Assembly (NCBI GenBank): GCA_030272585.1
Contig: BSYQ01000001.1
Coordinates: 62,001-126,000, forward strand
From: Bryopsis sp. KO-2023
Lineage: Eukaryota; Chlorophyta; Ulvophyceae; Bryopsidales; Bryopsidaceae
Reading direction: 5' to 3'
Length of the DNA: 64,000 nt
Positions 35,073 through 47,478 of this stretch are shown here, piece by piece. The notes below the pieces were generated by a model that was not told where the DNA came from, made no database searches, and worked only from the letters and a program-made list of their open reading frames with translations. The position numbers and the translations under genes are program-made. The stretch's first letter is position 1, and every line of letters begins with the position of its first letter.

Positions 35073-36917
35073 GTTACTCGGACACCGTGCATCGGGCAGT
35101 CAGCTTGATATCCCCACGCCCCACTCGAAAAACACACACCTCTGCCCCAAGTTTTCCTCTCTTCACAACAAAAGTTCCACCACCACCTCCAACCCCAGTC
35201 CAGTGCCTACTTCGAATTCAAGCCCGACAAAATCCCCCTCAAGCCCGCGAAAGAGAAAGAAAAAACACCGGAGGAGGCGGGGCAGAAGGGCACGTTACCC
35301 CTTAACTTACAAAGCCGGGAGGAGGGGCCCGGGCTCTCCGAATGTGCGAGAGAGGGAACCAAAATAAAAGGGTGTATGTAAAAAAGCTGAACCTGCTCTT
35401 TTTTTCTTGTCCGTCAATCAACCAGGGTCCTCGCAAGGCAAAGCAAAGCCCAACACGTTCTCGCGTGTGGTCGCCCAAAAGAAGTGCAAGGAGAGATATA
35501 AGGAAAAGCAAGAGACCGGCCACAATCTGGTTTTGCAAAAACACCTTCCAAGTTACCCTGTGGCAAATTAGTGCTGAACTGGCCCAGGATTCGCCGAATG
35601 CAAAATTCAAGATTGGTGTGTAATGCGCAGTAAATTTCAGTGTGCCTCTGAATTTTTTGTCGGGGTTACTCGAATGATCGAATGACTCATGGCTGACCAA
35701 CCGTGCTCTTTGGAAAAAATGACGCTCTCTGTTGTGTGTGTGTTCAGCTGGGCCACTCGGTTTATTCAATGTGATTCTGTGTTCGGGTGCCTCCATCCTG
35801 CGGTCGATGTACAGACACAGGCAATTGCTTTCAAAAAGATCAGATCAGTTTTTGGCCAAGTTTCGTTTCCCATGAAAATTTTTTAGGAGTTGATCAGATG
35901 ATTAGGCCTTGTCCTTAGTTTTCTGTTTTGAGTTTTGGTCAGTTCTTTTTCCTTGTCACTCTTTTCTAGAGATAAATTTTGGGCTTGGAGGTGGTTTTCA
36001 CTCTCTGGACGAACCATCCAGATGAGCCTGTGGTTTTGGTTTCATGGTTTGTTCTCCCTGGTCGGCTTGTGTTAGACCTTGTTGTAATCATATATTGTTT
36101 CAGCCTAACCCTCTAAGCGATCTATCCGAAACGAGATTGGGAATGTGCAAACCAATACATCCTCTTCAAGCCATTTTTGCCACCCTGACATTTGTTTGGG
36201 AGACTCGTTGTGATTCGATTTGGATCAGGCAGTAAGGAAACCGTTTCTGGGATTGGGGGGGATGACATTCTTGAGAGGGTAGCTGAGAGTTGTGGATTGG
36301 TCAGAGAAAACCAGGAAGGCACCAGGACGAGCCCCCAGCGTTCTACAGATTGGAGTCTAGATTGGAGTCTGGATTGGAATCTGCAACCTACTCCTTAGTC
36401 AGAATCCATATAATTTCGCTGCTTATTTTTAAACTGTTTTGCACAAACATCTCTGCAACCCCAAGAAAACAACATGCAACGACGGAATCATGAAACTGTC
36501 TAAATCTTTATTTTAACAAGGATGCTGAATAGGGGTTAGATGAAGTACGAAAGCATTTGTAATCAAGCCAATTAGTTTTCCAAGCCATACAAATCAACGA
36601 TTCCCAGCCACATATCCCCCCCCCCTAATCGAATAACACTACCCAGCCCAATCAAATAGTGTGTGCAAACACTAAACCAAACTTTTCCCAGAACTATCAA
36701 CAGCCGCTTCCAATTTGCCCCCCTTAAACAAATCCTGAGGGTCGATCACCCCAATTTGCGAACCCCTCCTACCTTGGTATTTGCAAATCATGTTATCATA
36801 ATGGCAATGCCACAATTAAAAAGGTTATTCCCCCAAGAAAATCAGCTCACAAGAAAAACCACAATGAACAAAAGGAAACATCACTTTGGGCCGATGTATC
36901 CAAAGAAAGAAAACAAG
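35073..36917. other. Intergenic stretch
   Basis: Between the start of the vasculin-like gene and the 3' end of the golgin gene. No exon is supportable. It contains T/G-rich unique DNA, a C tract near 36620 and the short tandem repeat at 36347-36382. Confidence 0.55.
36347..36382. repeat. Three tandem copies of a 12-mer
   Basis: AGATTGGAGTCT occurs twice exactly and a third time with two changes (GGATTGGAATCT), head to tail. It is a minor minisatellite in intergenic DNA with no evident function. Confidence 0.9.
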
Positions 36918-39900
36918 CTACTTGTTGGAATGATATTTGGCCATGTAATCACTGAGACTCGACATCGAGCCTCCCACTGACGAACCCCCCATTGCCCCTG
37001 GATTTGACACTGGGGGGGGCGAGGGGGTGAAACTTTGCTTCTCGTTAGGGAATCTGGGTTGAACCCCAGCTTGATGGTTCTGTACCACGCCCAGTGGAAC
37101 CCCATTTGCAGCATGAATTCCATACGATTGCATCCCGAACGCTGATTGACCAACCCCATAGCTCTGGATATGGTGCGATCCATTCTGGATGGGGGAATTT
37201 GTTCTGCCAGGAAATTGAGTGTAACTGGGGGAGGGAGTCGTCCAGGTAGGAGCACTTAATGGCCCAGATTTCAAAGGAGATGGGGGTAAAGGCTGTCGGG
37301 TTGTGATGGTTGGTTCCATCGCACTGTCATCTTCTTTGAGAACTTTCCTTGGGGAGGGACTGATTTGTTCCACAACAGCAGTCTCCTTTCCGAAAGGGTT
37401 TTCCTCCTTCAGGAGAGTCATTGGGTCTTGCCTGAAATCACGCCTATCCGCACCATCAACTTCGGCCTCCTTCAGCAAAAACTCCACCCATCGATCCGCC
37501 AAGGATTCGCCAGGCTTGACATTTTGCCCGCTCCCACCAATCATACCCAGAGTGGCCACTGAGACCCCACCTCTCACCAAAGCCATTGTTCCACCAGCCA
37601 AAGCACCGACAATGCCTCGTCGACCATGTCCATCCAATCCCACCCTTGCTTTCTCTTCATCCGTGAAATGGAGCATTTTGGCCATCAAAGCCAACACCTC
37701 CCTGTTGTTTCTTCTTTCCAAATAAGTCACCAGCAGCTTTACGACCAGCCTTCGATCGACCATGCTACCAGCGTCCTCGTTGAGGCTGGTAACCCGATTG
37801 GAGGTTTCCAGCAGTGCCCGCTTGAGGTTGACGGCTTCAGTTTCTAAACCAGATTCATGCTCTTTGGCCAACGTCAGGGATTTGTTGGCTCGATCGGCAG
37901 TGGCCTCTGCAGCCCTTCGTGCAGATTGAGCCTCAGCAACCTCCGATCTAGCATGGCCCAGCTGATCTCTGGATCAAGTGAAACCAATAGAGGTTGTTAT
38001 ATCCAGGCGGCATGTGATTGCAACATGGGCAAGAACAAACACAATCAACAACATATGTTCGAAGAAAAAAAGAGAAAAGAAAAGAAAAGAGAGTTTCTAT
38101 GGATCAGTCTATTTTCTCAAACAAATATCAAACCAACATATATCCAATATGTTGGCGAACGTGCCTGATCCACTTTTTCCCTAATTTGAAATATTTAATT
38201 TTTTTCATTCACAAGGATTGCTACAATAGTTTTTTCCTTCAAAAGGGTTGCTACTTACTTGAGGTCATCAATTTGCTCTTTAGCAACCCTCATTTCTTTC
38301 CGAAGCTTCTCTGCAGCTTCACTGTGGAAAGTGAGTTCACCCAAAGCTGACTGCAGATTAATAATTTCCACATCCTTCTGTTCTATCAACTTTTCCATGC
38401 TTTTGCAGTCTGCTTCATACTTAGCCACAGAGGTCTCCAAAGCTTCAATTTTTTCATTCAAGTGACCTCCAGTTTCGGCTTCTTTTCGAAGGGCCTCTTC
38501 CACAGCCAGCTTGACCTGAGGACACAACAGATTTTAAAACAGATTTAAAAAAAAGGGAAGTCAGTTCAACCAGAACTTACACCGAAACAACAATTGCAAG
38601 GGAAATAAAGCTTCTTTCTGAGAAGACAAAAATAATTCCAAGGAAAATATACTACAAAAGCAAGATTAATAAAATTACACTCATGTCTGTCGAAACAGGA
38701 ATGTCTACCCACCTCTGCATCAATTCTCCAGCCTATAGAAGCTTCCTGGTCCTCTTGCATGGACAGCATTTGCCGTTTCAGTCGATTGAGCTGTTCTTTG
38801 AGGCGATTTTTTTCCAATTCCAATTCTGTGGCTCTCGTCTGCATTATCTGAACCACGTCGGCCTCCGAATCTGATCAAAACAGCAACACCCCACTTCAAA
38901 ACCTCCCTTATATTGTCGATTGAAGCTTCGTGTCGGATAAGCGGGCTTGAGATACACACAATGCACTCTTCAATCAAATTGATACTTATAGAAACCTGTA
39001 GTGGGGTGAACCCTTTGAAATGTGTTACAATTCCCAACAGTATTATTTCATGAGCCCTTAAGAAAGCAGAGCTGCTGCAAAAGTTGACCAAGATGGATTG
39101 ATTCAAAAAATCCAGGGCTCACTGCACGAAAATGTCCAAAAGCTTGCTACATAGGTGTGACCCCACACAATAACAAAGCCTAAATGTGTCGTGCTTTGAA
39201 AAAAAAGACTACTCACCAGATTCTTTTTGCTGCTGTAAAGCCAATTGTAGTTTTTCTTCAGCACTGGCTGCCTTGATCCTGAGATCGTCCAGCTCTGCCT
39301 TGAGCATTTGGTTTTCTGCTTGAGTTTCCATCCATCGAGATTCGATTTCAGAACTATCACCAGCCCCGTGAGTATCGTCAACTTCAGGCATTGACATATT
39401 GAGCACTTGTAGGCGCTCAATTTCCTGCAAAAAGAAACTACTCATTAAATTCTCTAACGGAGGCTGAAGAAAACAATATTGTTTCTTCATATAAAGTGAT
39501 GGTGGGTAATTGTGGTGTTACGAAAAACACCCTCTCCCTTTACCAGTGGTTTCACTTCAGTCAACAACACACAACTTGTGTGCACAAAGACAAAATTTAA
39601 AAACAACAAGCACCTGCTTCCATTCCGCTTCTTTGGATGAATTGGAATCTTCCACATCCCTCAATCGATTTTCAGCCACGACCAAGGCTTCTTGGGCAGC
39701 CCTGGAACTTTGAATTTCAGCTGCCAAGGACTCTTTAGCGACACGGAGGTCGTTTTGAGCATCGAAAAAAGCAGCTTGGAGTTTCTGGAGCTCAGATTTG
39801 GTCGAAGAGGCAGAGGCATCCATGTTGGCAAACTGATATTCCAAGCTTTTCTGCATCGACTTGACGTGGGCCTCAGCACCATGTCTCAATTCCTGTTCAT

Positions 39901-42096
39901 TTTTCAGTTCCCCCTGAATTTTTCTCAATTCGTGTGATAGGGATGAGCACTCTGCTTTGGCACCCGCCATATTGACATCAGCAGAGTCCAAGGCTTCCTG
40001 TAGGCTGACCTGGAGATATACGATAAAATTCGTGAACCACACTGTTGATGAAACAGAAGAAACTGTGCAAAGGCAAATACAAGAATGATTTGGGTGGTTT
40101 CTCAGCGTTTGAGCAGAACCTATCAACTGACCTTGAGGCTTTCGACCTCCAATTTTGATTTCTGCACCTCCTCCTGACCTTTGACTAATTCCTGTTGCCA
40201 GATTCGGTCCCTATCCTCGATGGATGTTTGCAACTCTTCCAATTCTCGACGAGCCCCCACAGCCTCACTAACATTAGCCTGTCACAAAACCCCAAATGCA
40301 ATGATTCAAAATCAAGCTCCCTTAAAAATAAAAATAATACTTGGTGTCTGGTCAGAGCCTGCATTTTTCAATTCTATTATTTATCTGCAGAGAATATGGA
40401 TGGATTTTCTTTTGGAAGCTCAACTGATTCTGTACCACCCCACTCCTTGCCCGGTTAAAGGGATGGAGCATTTGTTGATTGAACCTGCCATACCTTAGCA
40501 ATGTTCAATTCCCCTTCCAGACTCTGCAGTTTCTGTTGGGTTTCCCTGTGTGCTTGAACTTCAGCTTCCAGCTTGTTGGACCAAAGAGCTTCTTTCTCAG
40601 ACACATCGGTCAAGCCTTCAGACAATTTCTCACCAGCACGAAGTCTATTGCACTCTTCATGCAACTCATCCACTTTCTTTTGGAGCTCCTGGACGATAGC
40701 ATTTGTTTCTTCCCCACTACCGCTGCCACCGACTCTCATGGTTTCCCGGAGAGCTTCGATTTCGGTTCGAAGGACAGTGTTTTCTTCAGCCAATTTCTGG
40801 CCATCTTGCTCTGCGTCACCCCCTTCCCTGAAAGCGTCAAGCTGGACCTCCATTTTCTCAACCTCCTCCTCTTTTGACGAGATCAAATCCTCAATTGAAT
40901 CCAGCAGCTCATCCATGGACTGTGCACTCAAATCAGTGAGCCCCCGCTCCTCGAGTTGATACCGCACAGAAGCCAACACCGCATTCACTCCAGGGTCCAC
41001 ATCAGCGGAAGCTTCCCCAAAAGCCAAATCCAGCTCTCTTTGTTGTACATTCTGAAGCTCCTGTTTGAGACGCTGGATTTCGGCATTTTGTTCTTCCAGC
41101 TGTTTACCCGAGGTCACAGCACCATCCGATTCCGCCCGAATCCGCTCCACCTCTTTCCTGTGGGCTGCATTGAGCGATTTCACTTGTTCCTTGAAATCGA
41201 ACTCTCGAAGCCTGCCCTCTTCCTCATGCCCAATGGACTGCTGGAGCAGTTCCCCTTTCAGTCTGTCCAGCTGGTCCCTGAGCTTGATGACTTCAGAGTT
41301 GTCATTCAAGGCCGAGAGCGCCATATCGTGACTGCCCGAGGAGGATTCGTGGTAGGTGAAAGCCTCCCTGTCATGCTTTGGAGTGCTGACAGTAAATCCA
41401 GGGCTGTGGGATCGACCATGTTCCCTGCCAGCCACAAATTGAAAGTTGGTCAGATCACCACTGAGCAAGCTTCCCCCCTTTTGAAGAGGAGAAAAAACTG
41501 ACAGTTTCACCACTTGAAAAAAAAAAGTGAAGCAAACTGTAAAAAAGTAATTGGTCCCCTTCAGAGTCACTTTACAGGCATTCCATTGTACGAAACGTAT
41601 CGCAGCAGCTTCTTTCAGACTGGTTGCGTCAAAAAACTGTCAGAAAACAAAGGTTCGCTCACCATCCTGCGTGCTCCGGAAGACTCGTTGGTCCGCTGCC
41701 GTTGGCCTTGTACCTGGCCTTCAATGCGGCGAGGCGCGAATTCCCACCAGAGGCCTGGGAATCGATCGACCCCGTCCGCTGGTGCTCAAGCTGTACCAAC
41801 AAAACCAAGGAAAAATTACTAAATGCCGAAACCCAATGAAAAGGAAGCAAAAATGACATGAACTCGTCCAAGTGGAGCCGGCGTTGCACAGAGAGGAGAA
41901 GACAACCAGCTTCAGTGCCAGCGCAGAGAATGAGAAAAGATGTGCAACGAGTCCGACATAACCGCACCCTCTGGCCTTGCGGACCAACGGTTCCGTTCGC
42001 CGAGAACTCTTCGGACGCGGTCTCGAGCACATCTGCTGCAAGGCGCGTCGCTCGGTTGGCGATATTCGCCGTAGCTCCTTGCAACGCGTTCCACAT
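36918..42096 (-). CDS. GRAB-domain golgin (GMAP-210/Rud3/GC4-like)
   Basis: Nine leftward blocks: 42096-about 41983, about 41790-41661, about 41478-40497, 40280-40132, 40013-39614, 39425-39218, 38872-38712, 38518-38260 and 37973-36918, totalling roughly 1,150 residues. The N-terminus MWNALQGATANIANRATRLA is like the short amphipathic, curvature-sensing start of GMAP-210-type golgins. Most of the chain is heptad-patterned coiled coil (long runs of E, K, L, Q). Near the C-terminus VDRRLVVKLLVTYLERR, then VLALMAKMLHFTDEEKARVG, is a GRAB domain, which binds Arf1-GTP and anchors these tethers at the cis-Golgi. After it come a Gly-rich hydrophobic patch and a Pro/Ser/Gln-rich tail of about 200 residues ending MAKYHSNK. 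The role, tethering of vesicles at the Golgi, follows from the family. The tail has no assigned function. Confidence 0.85.
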
Positions 42097-43220
42097 CGTG
42101 TCGTTTCCGCCTGTGGCTGGGAACTCTTTTAAAGGGTGTGAGGACGTGTCCCGACTGACTCACAAATTCACAAGGATCACCCGGCACACCAGTACCAGTA
42201 CTGGTACCTCCACTGTGGGCGTTACACACAACGGTTACAAGTGGTGGCTGGGGTTGGGTGCAAGCGAGCAAGCAGGCGCCACTGGCCAACTTGTTCGCAG
42301 CGAGTCGAGCAGTGGTTCGTTTCAGGGTATCCGGTTTGACGGGAAACGACTACGTTTTTGGTTCCGTCCGCGAGTCTAACGAACTTCGCAGTGGACTGAT
42401 TTGGCGAAAACGTGTGCAAGTTGTTCGTTCTCCGTTAAAACACGCTTAATCTTCGGTGGAGACAAAATTGAGCGTAACTTTTTGCAGTCGCCTGAGATTT
42501 GTGTACTTGCTGTGCTTGGGAACGGGGAGAAGGACTCTCGTTCTTGCCACCCTATCTGACGAAATTTGGAGTACTCCTTTCTTCATCAAACTCTGGGTTC
42601 ATAGTACTTCGAACACTACTCAGTGTTCCATTCAGAAAAAACGTTCTTTCCACGGTTCTGTGGAGCAGCACTCTTAGATGGGCCAATTCTTAGTCCACGG
42701 TCGCGACAGAAAACACACCTGTGATAGACAATTGTCTTGCAAGTTTTTCTGGTGTGTTGCTGTTGTGTGTTGTGTACAAACGACCATACTTTGAGCGCCG
42801 AAAGACTTGCCATCGAGTTTTCTGTTGTGATCTGTTTCTGGTGGTGGTGAAGTTTCGTTGGTTTGATTTTGGAGGGGGCTCCCCCTATCAAATCTTGATT
42901 TCCAGCCCTTCAATTTTTGTTTTCCAAGCAAAGAAACGCCGTTCGGGGGGTTGATCAAATCGTGATTCGTGGCAGAGTCACAGATCTAGCACAGAAACTG
43001 CCGCTGCAATGAAGCGCAAAGTGGAGCAAATTTCCGCTTCCTCCTTTCCTTTCCCACGCCCTCCCTTCCGACCCAAACTGTCCGTTTTCATCGTTTACGT
43101 GAACGTTCGGTTCGACGGTTTTCGTCTCGAGGGAGACCTTAACTGTCCCTAACAGTTGGGCACCCTCTCCGCTCCCGCGTTCAAAGCGGCGCCGACGTTC
43201 AAACGTCGCAGTTGGGAAAG
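42097..43220. promoter_or_regulatory. Divergent intergenic region between golgin and Toc75-like genes
   Basis: About 1.1 kb lies between the two ATGs, which face away from each other. No exon was identified; small frames here lack protein character. It contains the perfect palindrome at 42192-42207 about 96 bases upstream of the golgin start. Promoter status is inferred from orientation. Confidence 0.4.
42192..42207. other. Perfect 16-bp palindrome
   Basis: GTACCAGTACTGGTAC reads identically on both strands and sits about 96 bases upstream of the golgin start codon. It could be a dimeric transcription-factor site, but this is inference from symmetry and position only. Confidence 0.6.
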
Positions 43221-46200
43221 ATGGTCTGTAGAAGCCCAATTAAAAGTCCATGGGCTGCCAGGGCGCCCTGTCGTCAGAGCGCGCCGTCGTCTTCAGTCCT
43301 GGCCCCAGGAAGAAATGTCTCGAGAGGTCGGTCGATTCTGGTGCCCATCGTGTGCGCTGCTTCTCCAGTCGCGGTTTGCGATGACGCCTCGAACCACGAC
43401 CAGAACCCTTCCCCTGTCCCATTTCCCGTCGAAGCTCGACTGCCTCCACCCACGGCGATTTTTTCTTTGGCCGTTGGGGGAGCAATCGACTCCACCTCTC
43501 TACAAAAACTCGTGACCTCTATTGGCGCGGGGTCTGGTGGGGATGGTGGTGGTGGTGGTGACGGGGGTCACGGCGACGGTTTCGGTGGCGGCGATTCGGG
43601 CTGTGGCGGGGAGGGTTTCAACGAGATTTTCCGCCTGGCGCTGGACGAAAACGATGACGAAGAAGAAGAAGAATCGGAGGATGAGTCCGACGATGCTCCC
43701 CAGAAAGAAGAAGGGGAGGAAGACGAGGATTACGTCGACCCCAGCGCTCCATTCTATTGCTCGGAAATGGTGTCTGAAGGGCTCATGGAGGGCTTCGCAG
43801 TTCCCAGAGAGGTAAACCTTGCCGAATATTTGCAACTTGAAAAAATAAGGAAGACGTGGCCCCAGGAAACAGCACAGCTACATCTGGAAGGACGTTTATT
43901 TCCATTCTGGCTGATAACTTTTTAGAAATCCCTGGTGCAAAAATTATTTGAACAGCTGGAGCAGTCCAATTTCTGTGACAATTCACAAAGGTGCCCTTCT
44001 CAAGGATCACAAGGGAGTGAATTTTCCAAACTTTTGGGGGAGATTTATATATATAAATTTCAAGTATCAAGTTTCGAGGGGTTGAAGATACATGAATTTT
44101 ATGTGTGTTCTGGATATTGCAGGGAGACCTTTTTGCTGGACTCAATTGCCAACCTGGATTTCATTGCACTCAAGCAGAATTGAAGAAAGATTTGCAGACC
44201 TTATCACAGTAAGGACAGCCATCCTGAGTGAAAATTCCACTAGTGTGCTTTTTTTCTCAACGCTCTCAACTGGAAGTAAATTAAATAAAGTCAGTTTCCA
44301 AAAAAGCTAAATGCCGCCTAACAAAGTTCCTCAATTTGTGATTGTTGACAAAACTATTTTTCGTTTGTAATTTTATGCGTGGGGCAAATCCAAAAGTGAA
44401 ATTGTCAAGGAATCTCTTATATTTTTTATGGAAAATATTAGCAGCCAAAACTTCCCATCAGAGGAACAATCAAACAAGTGCATCAAAAATTAAATCGAAA
44501 GGAGAAAAAAGAGTTTCACTTGGAGAAAACTTGAATGCTGGACAGAAGGCATTGTATTCTGACATTTGGCTTGGGGGGCGTTTCTGTGATGCTACCAGGA
44601 CAGACGGAATTGATAGGGTGGAGGTTCGCGTCACCCCCATTAAGGGCACGAAAGGGAAGAAATGCCAAGTTAAGTTTATATTCTATTCGAAGCTGTACCC
44701 ACAAATGAAGAGCTTCAAGGTGGTGGGAGCTTCTGCGATTCCTAAAGATGTGGTGGAGAAAGTCATGGAGATTTACAACAGGGATGTTGCTGAAGGTCGA
44801 AGTGACGCCCAGACCACAATGCAAACGATAGGGCTGATGAGAGGGATCGTGGAAAAATGGTAAGCAAATTAAGGAAAGAAAACTCGCGGGCCAAGAACCC
44901 CCCTCTTTCATGTTTTTTTATTTCTGTTTGAAAAGAATGTTGGGTGATTCAGACTTCAGTCCACATCAGACAAAACCCTTTTTGTGTGAAGGTTAAAATT
45001 TCCCCCTGCAGTGTTTTTTCAATCGATTTAGAAATTTTGTTTTTAATCCAGATATAGTTTTTGACGTCAAAACCGCACACCTCAAACAACTTTTTGTCTA
45101 CTAAATGAAAAGAACAGAGAAGCATCAGTTTTTTGCAACAGTATTTTTTTTATTTAATTTAAACAGGTATCAGGACCGTGGATTCATTATGTCATACATC
45201 AAACAATTCGATGGTTTGGAAACGGGCAACGTGGTTGCAAAGGTGGTGGAGGGGCGAGTTAACAAGGTGAAAGTGTTGTACGTGGACGACGAAGGCCAAG
45301 AAAAGAAAAAGGGAAATGCCACTCCGGAGTCTTATGTTCGTCGAGAGCTGTCCTTTGTGGTAAGCCAAGGATGAATAATATTGCCCAACAGTACAAAAAA
45401 AGAAGAAAAAAATGGTTGTGAAGAGATGAGCAGTTCATGGGAAGGAAGAAAAAAAAAATTGAATCAGGGTGTTTTCGCTGCTGTTGACAAGTTCAGTGAT
45501 CTATTTTCTCCATGTGTTCTTTTCATTTCGATTGTTGATTTGTGTTTGAGGTTTCTTTTTTTGTGATTTTACAGCCGGGAATGCTGTACAGTCAAGAAGA
45601 TAGTCGGCGGGCTTTGAGAGATTTGATTGGAACAGGCATGTATGAAAACGTGCAAGTATTACCCGAACAAGCCAAAAAGGACGAAAAGAAGGTCGATGTC
45701 ACCGTCATGGTTAAAGAAACTCCCATGCGAACGACAGAGGTAACTGCTGATTCTCCAAATCCTTCCCCTCACAAAGAGAGAACCAAGTGTCAATTGATAT
45801 ACAGCTGATTGTTGCTTCTTTTATGAGCTCAAGGGATGAATATATCTGGAGCGAGGGGGCTGTTGGTCACTTTGGTTAAATCAAATCCCTACCTTTAGAA
45901 TGCATATGTTGACACATAGGAATCTTTAAAATTGTGCTGAGCTGAATTTTTTTTGGTTTAGATCGAACTCGACTGGAGGGTAAGAAATAATCGAAACATC
46001 CCGATGCTGGATGGGGTCGTCCCTGGTGGTACCTTCATTGTGGACAACAGGAATCTGTTTGGAAAGGGCTATAATTTGACGGGGACTGTCACCACTTCTA
46101 ATATTTTGGATCCAAGGGACATTGGGTACAAGATAGAATGGAGGAAGCCTTATGTATGGGGAGAACGGGATCTGAACAGAACGGCATTGAGTGTTACAGC

Positions 46201-47478
46201 TTTCAATGCTAGGAGAGTCTCAGGTAAGGACGAAATGTTCCCCCCCCCCCCCAAAAAAAAAGAGTCTTTTTGACCCTCCATCAATTCTTTTCAATTTCTT
46301 CTGGAGAGTCCATTTTTTGCTTCACCAAAAAGGTTTGATTGGGTTGAAAGAATTGAATCGATCTTTATTTATTTCATTCACTCATTCTTTGTCTCGTTTT
46401 CGGTACCAGTCGACCATTCCTGTTTTGTTTTTGGTTCGTTGGGTTCTTCCAAAAAGAGAGTGTGTGATACACGATGCAGGTGTGTTCACCGGTGGGCCTA
46501 TGGGTGAGGATGTGCCTCCAATCATGGTGCATCGAAATGGAGCAAAGGTCGCTTTGCAGCAACAGTACAACAACCACAGTCGGGGCAGTCTGGGGGTGGT
46601 CCTTGAAGAAATCACAGCTCTGGATGACACGGGGTCCATAGTTTCCAGAGGCTTCCGGAGTAACTCCCAAACAGAGGGTCCTCCGACCACCTTGTCCGAA
46701 GGCCAAGACCAACAGATATATATTCAAGGGAACGTGGTTAGGGATACCACTTACAGAGTGAACGGAACGCCGATTGGAGCGAGAGATATGTTACAAGTAT
46801 GGTGTGCATCAGTGGTGGCTTCATGCAAATACATTGGAAGCCAACCAGCCTGTTGAAATTCAAGTACCCAGATTTTTTCTAATATACACCAGATTTTTTG
46901 TAGCTCGATCAGATTTTTTTCTTGGCTGCTGTTGGTTTGGTTTCACGGATATTCTTTCGATTTTGAGTGCAGTGCTATTTTATTTTTTCCTGTAGGTGGA
47001 TCAAGGGACAGGTGTCGGGGGATTGTTCAACAGATGCCAAGGTTCCTTCACTCGATTCATTCAATTGACGAAGCCAGTTCGATACAAACCCCCAGTTTCC
47101 CTGGTGCTCCACGGAAAAGCTGGTGGTTGTCTCGGTGATTTGGCATCCTACGATGCTTACTGCCTGGGTGGCCCCTTCTCAGTTCGAGGTCTGAATATAG
47201 GGGAAATCGGAACAGCCCGTCATTTCGCTGAAATGGGGATGGAACTCCGACTGCCCACTCCGTATTTCAATCAACAGATGTTTTTGTTTTATGAACAAGC
47301 GAGCGATTTGGGTTCCTCCAAATTGGTGCCTGGAAACCCCACCACTTATTTCCGAAAGCCAGGGTCTGGGTCCACGTATGGGGCGGGTGTTCGGATTGGC
47401 CCAATTAGATCAGAGTGGGTAAGGGATAGGAACATTGGTAGATCACACATTATGTTCTGCATTGGAGAGAGGTACTGA
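43221..47478 (+). CDS. TOC75: Toc75/OEP80-type plastid outer-envelope import channel (Omp85 family)
   Basis: Exons with checked borders: 43221-43811, 44599-44859, 45167-45359, 45575-45739, 45962-46223, 46480-46796 and 46996-47478. Two small exons (about 43926-43990 and about 44123-44208) are less certain. The leader is Arg/Ser/Pro-rich (MVCRSPIKSPWAARAP), followed by a Gly-rich stretch (43540-43620) and an acidic stretch, then POTRA repeats (AELKKDLQTLSQ, FKVVGASAIPKDVVE, RALRDLIGTGMYENVQV) and a 16-strand-type barrel. The C-terminal block GGPFSVRGLNIGEIG carries the conserved VRG loop-6 motif of Omp85 proteins, and YEQASDLGSSKLVPGNPT and GSGSTYGAGVRIGPI match the Toc75/OEP80 C-terminus, ending in aromatic GERY. 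Glycine-rich leaders stop Toc75 at the outer envelope in plants. No secretory signal peptide precedes it, which favours a primary plastid. Toc75 versus OEP80 is not settled. Confidence 0.88.

Noticed and set aside
35302..35796. 164-codon minus-strand frame upstream of the vasculin-like gene
   Set aside because: No domain, no splice partner and no conservation pattern visible; likely 5' flank.
41858..42379. 173-codon + frame over the golgin start
   Set aside because: Antisense to the golgin first exon, which has a family-like N-terminus; no support for a + gene.
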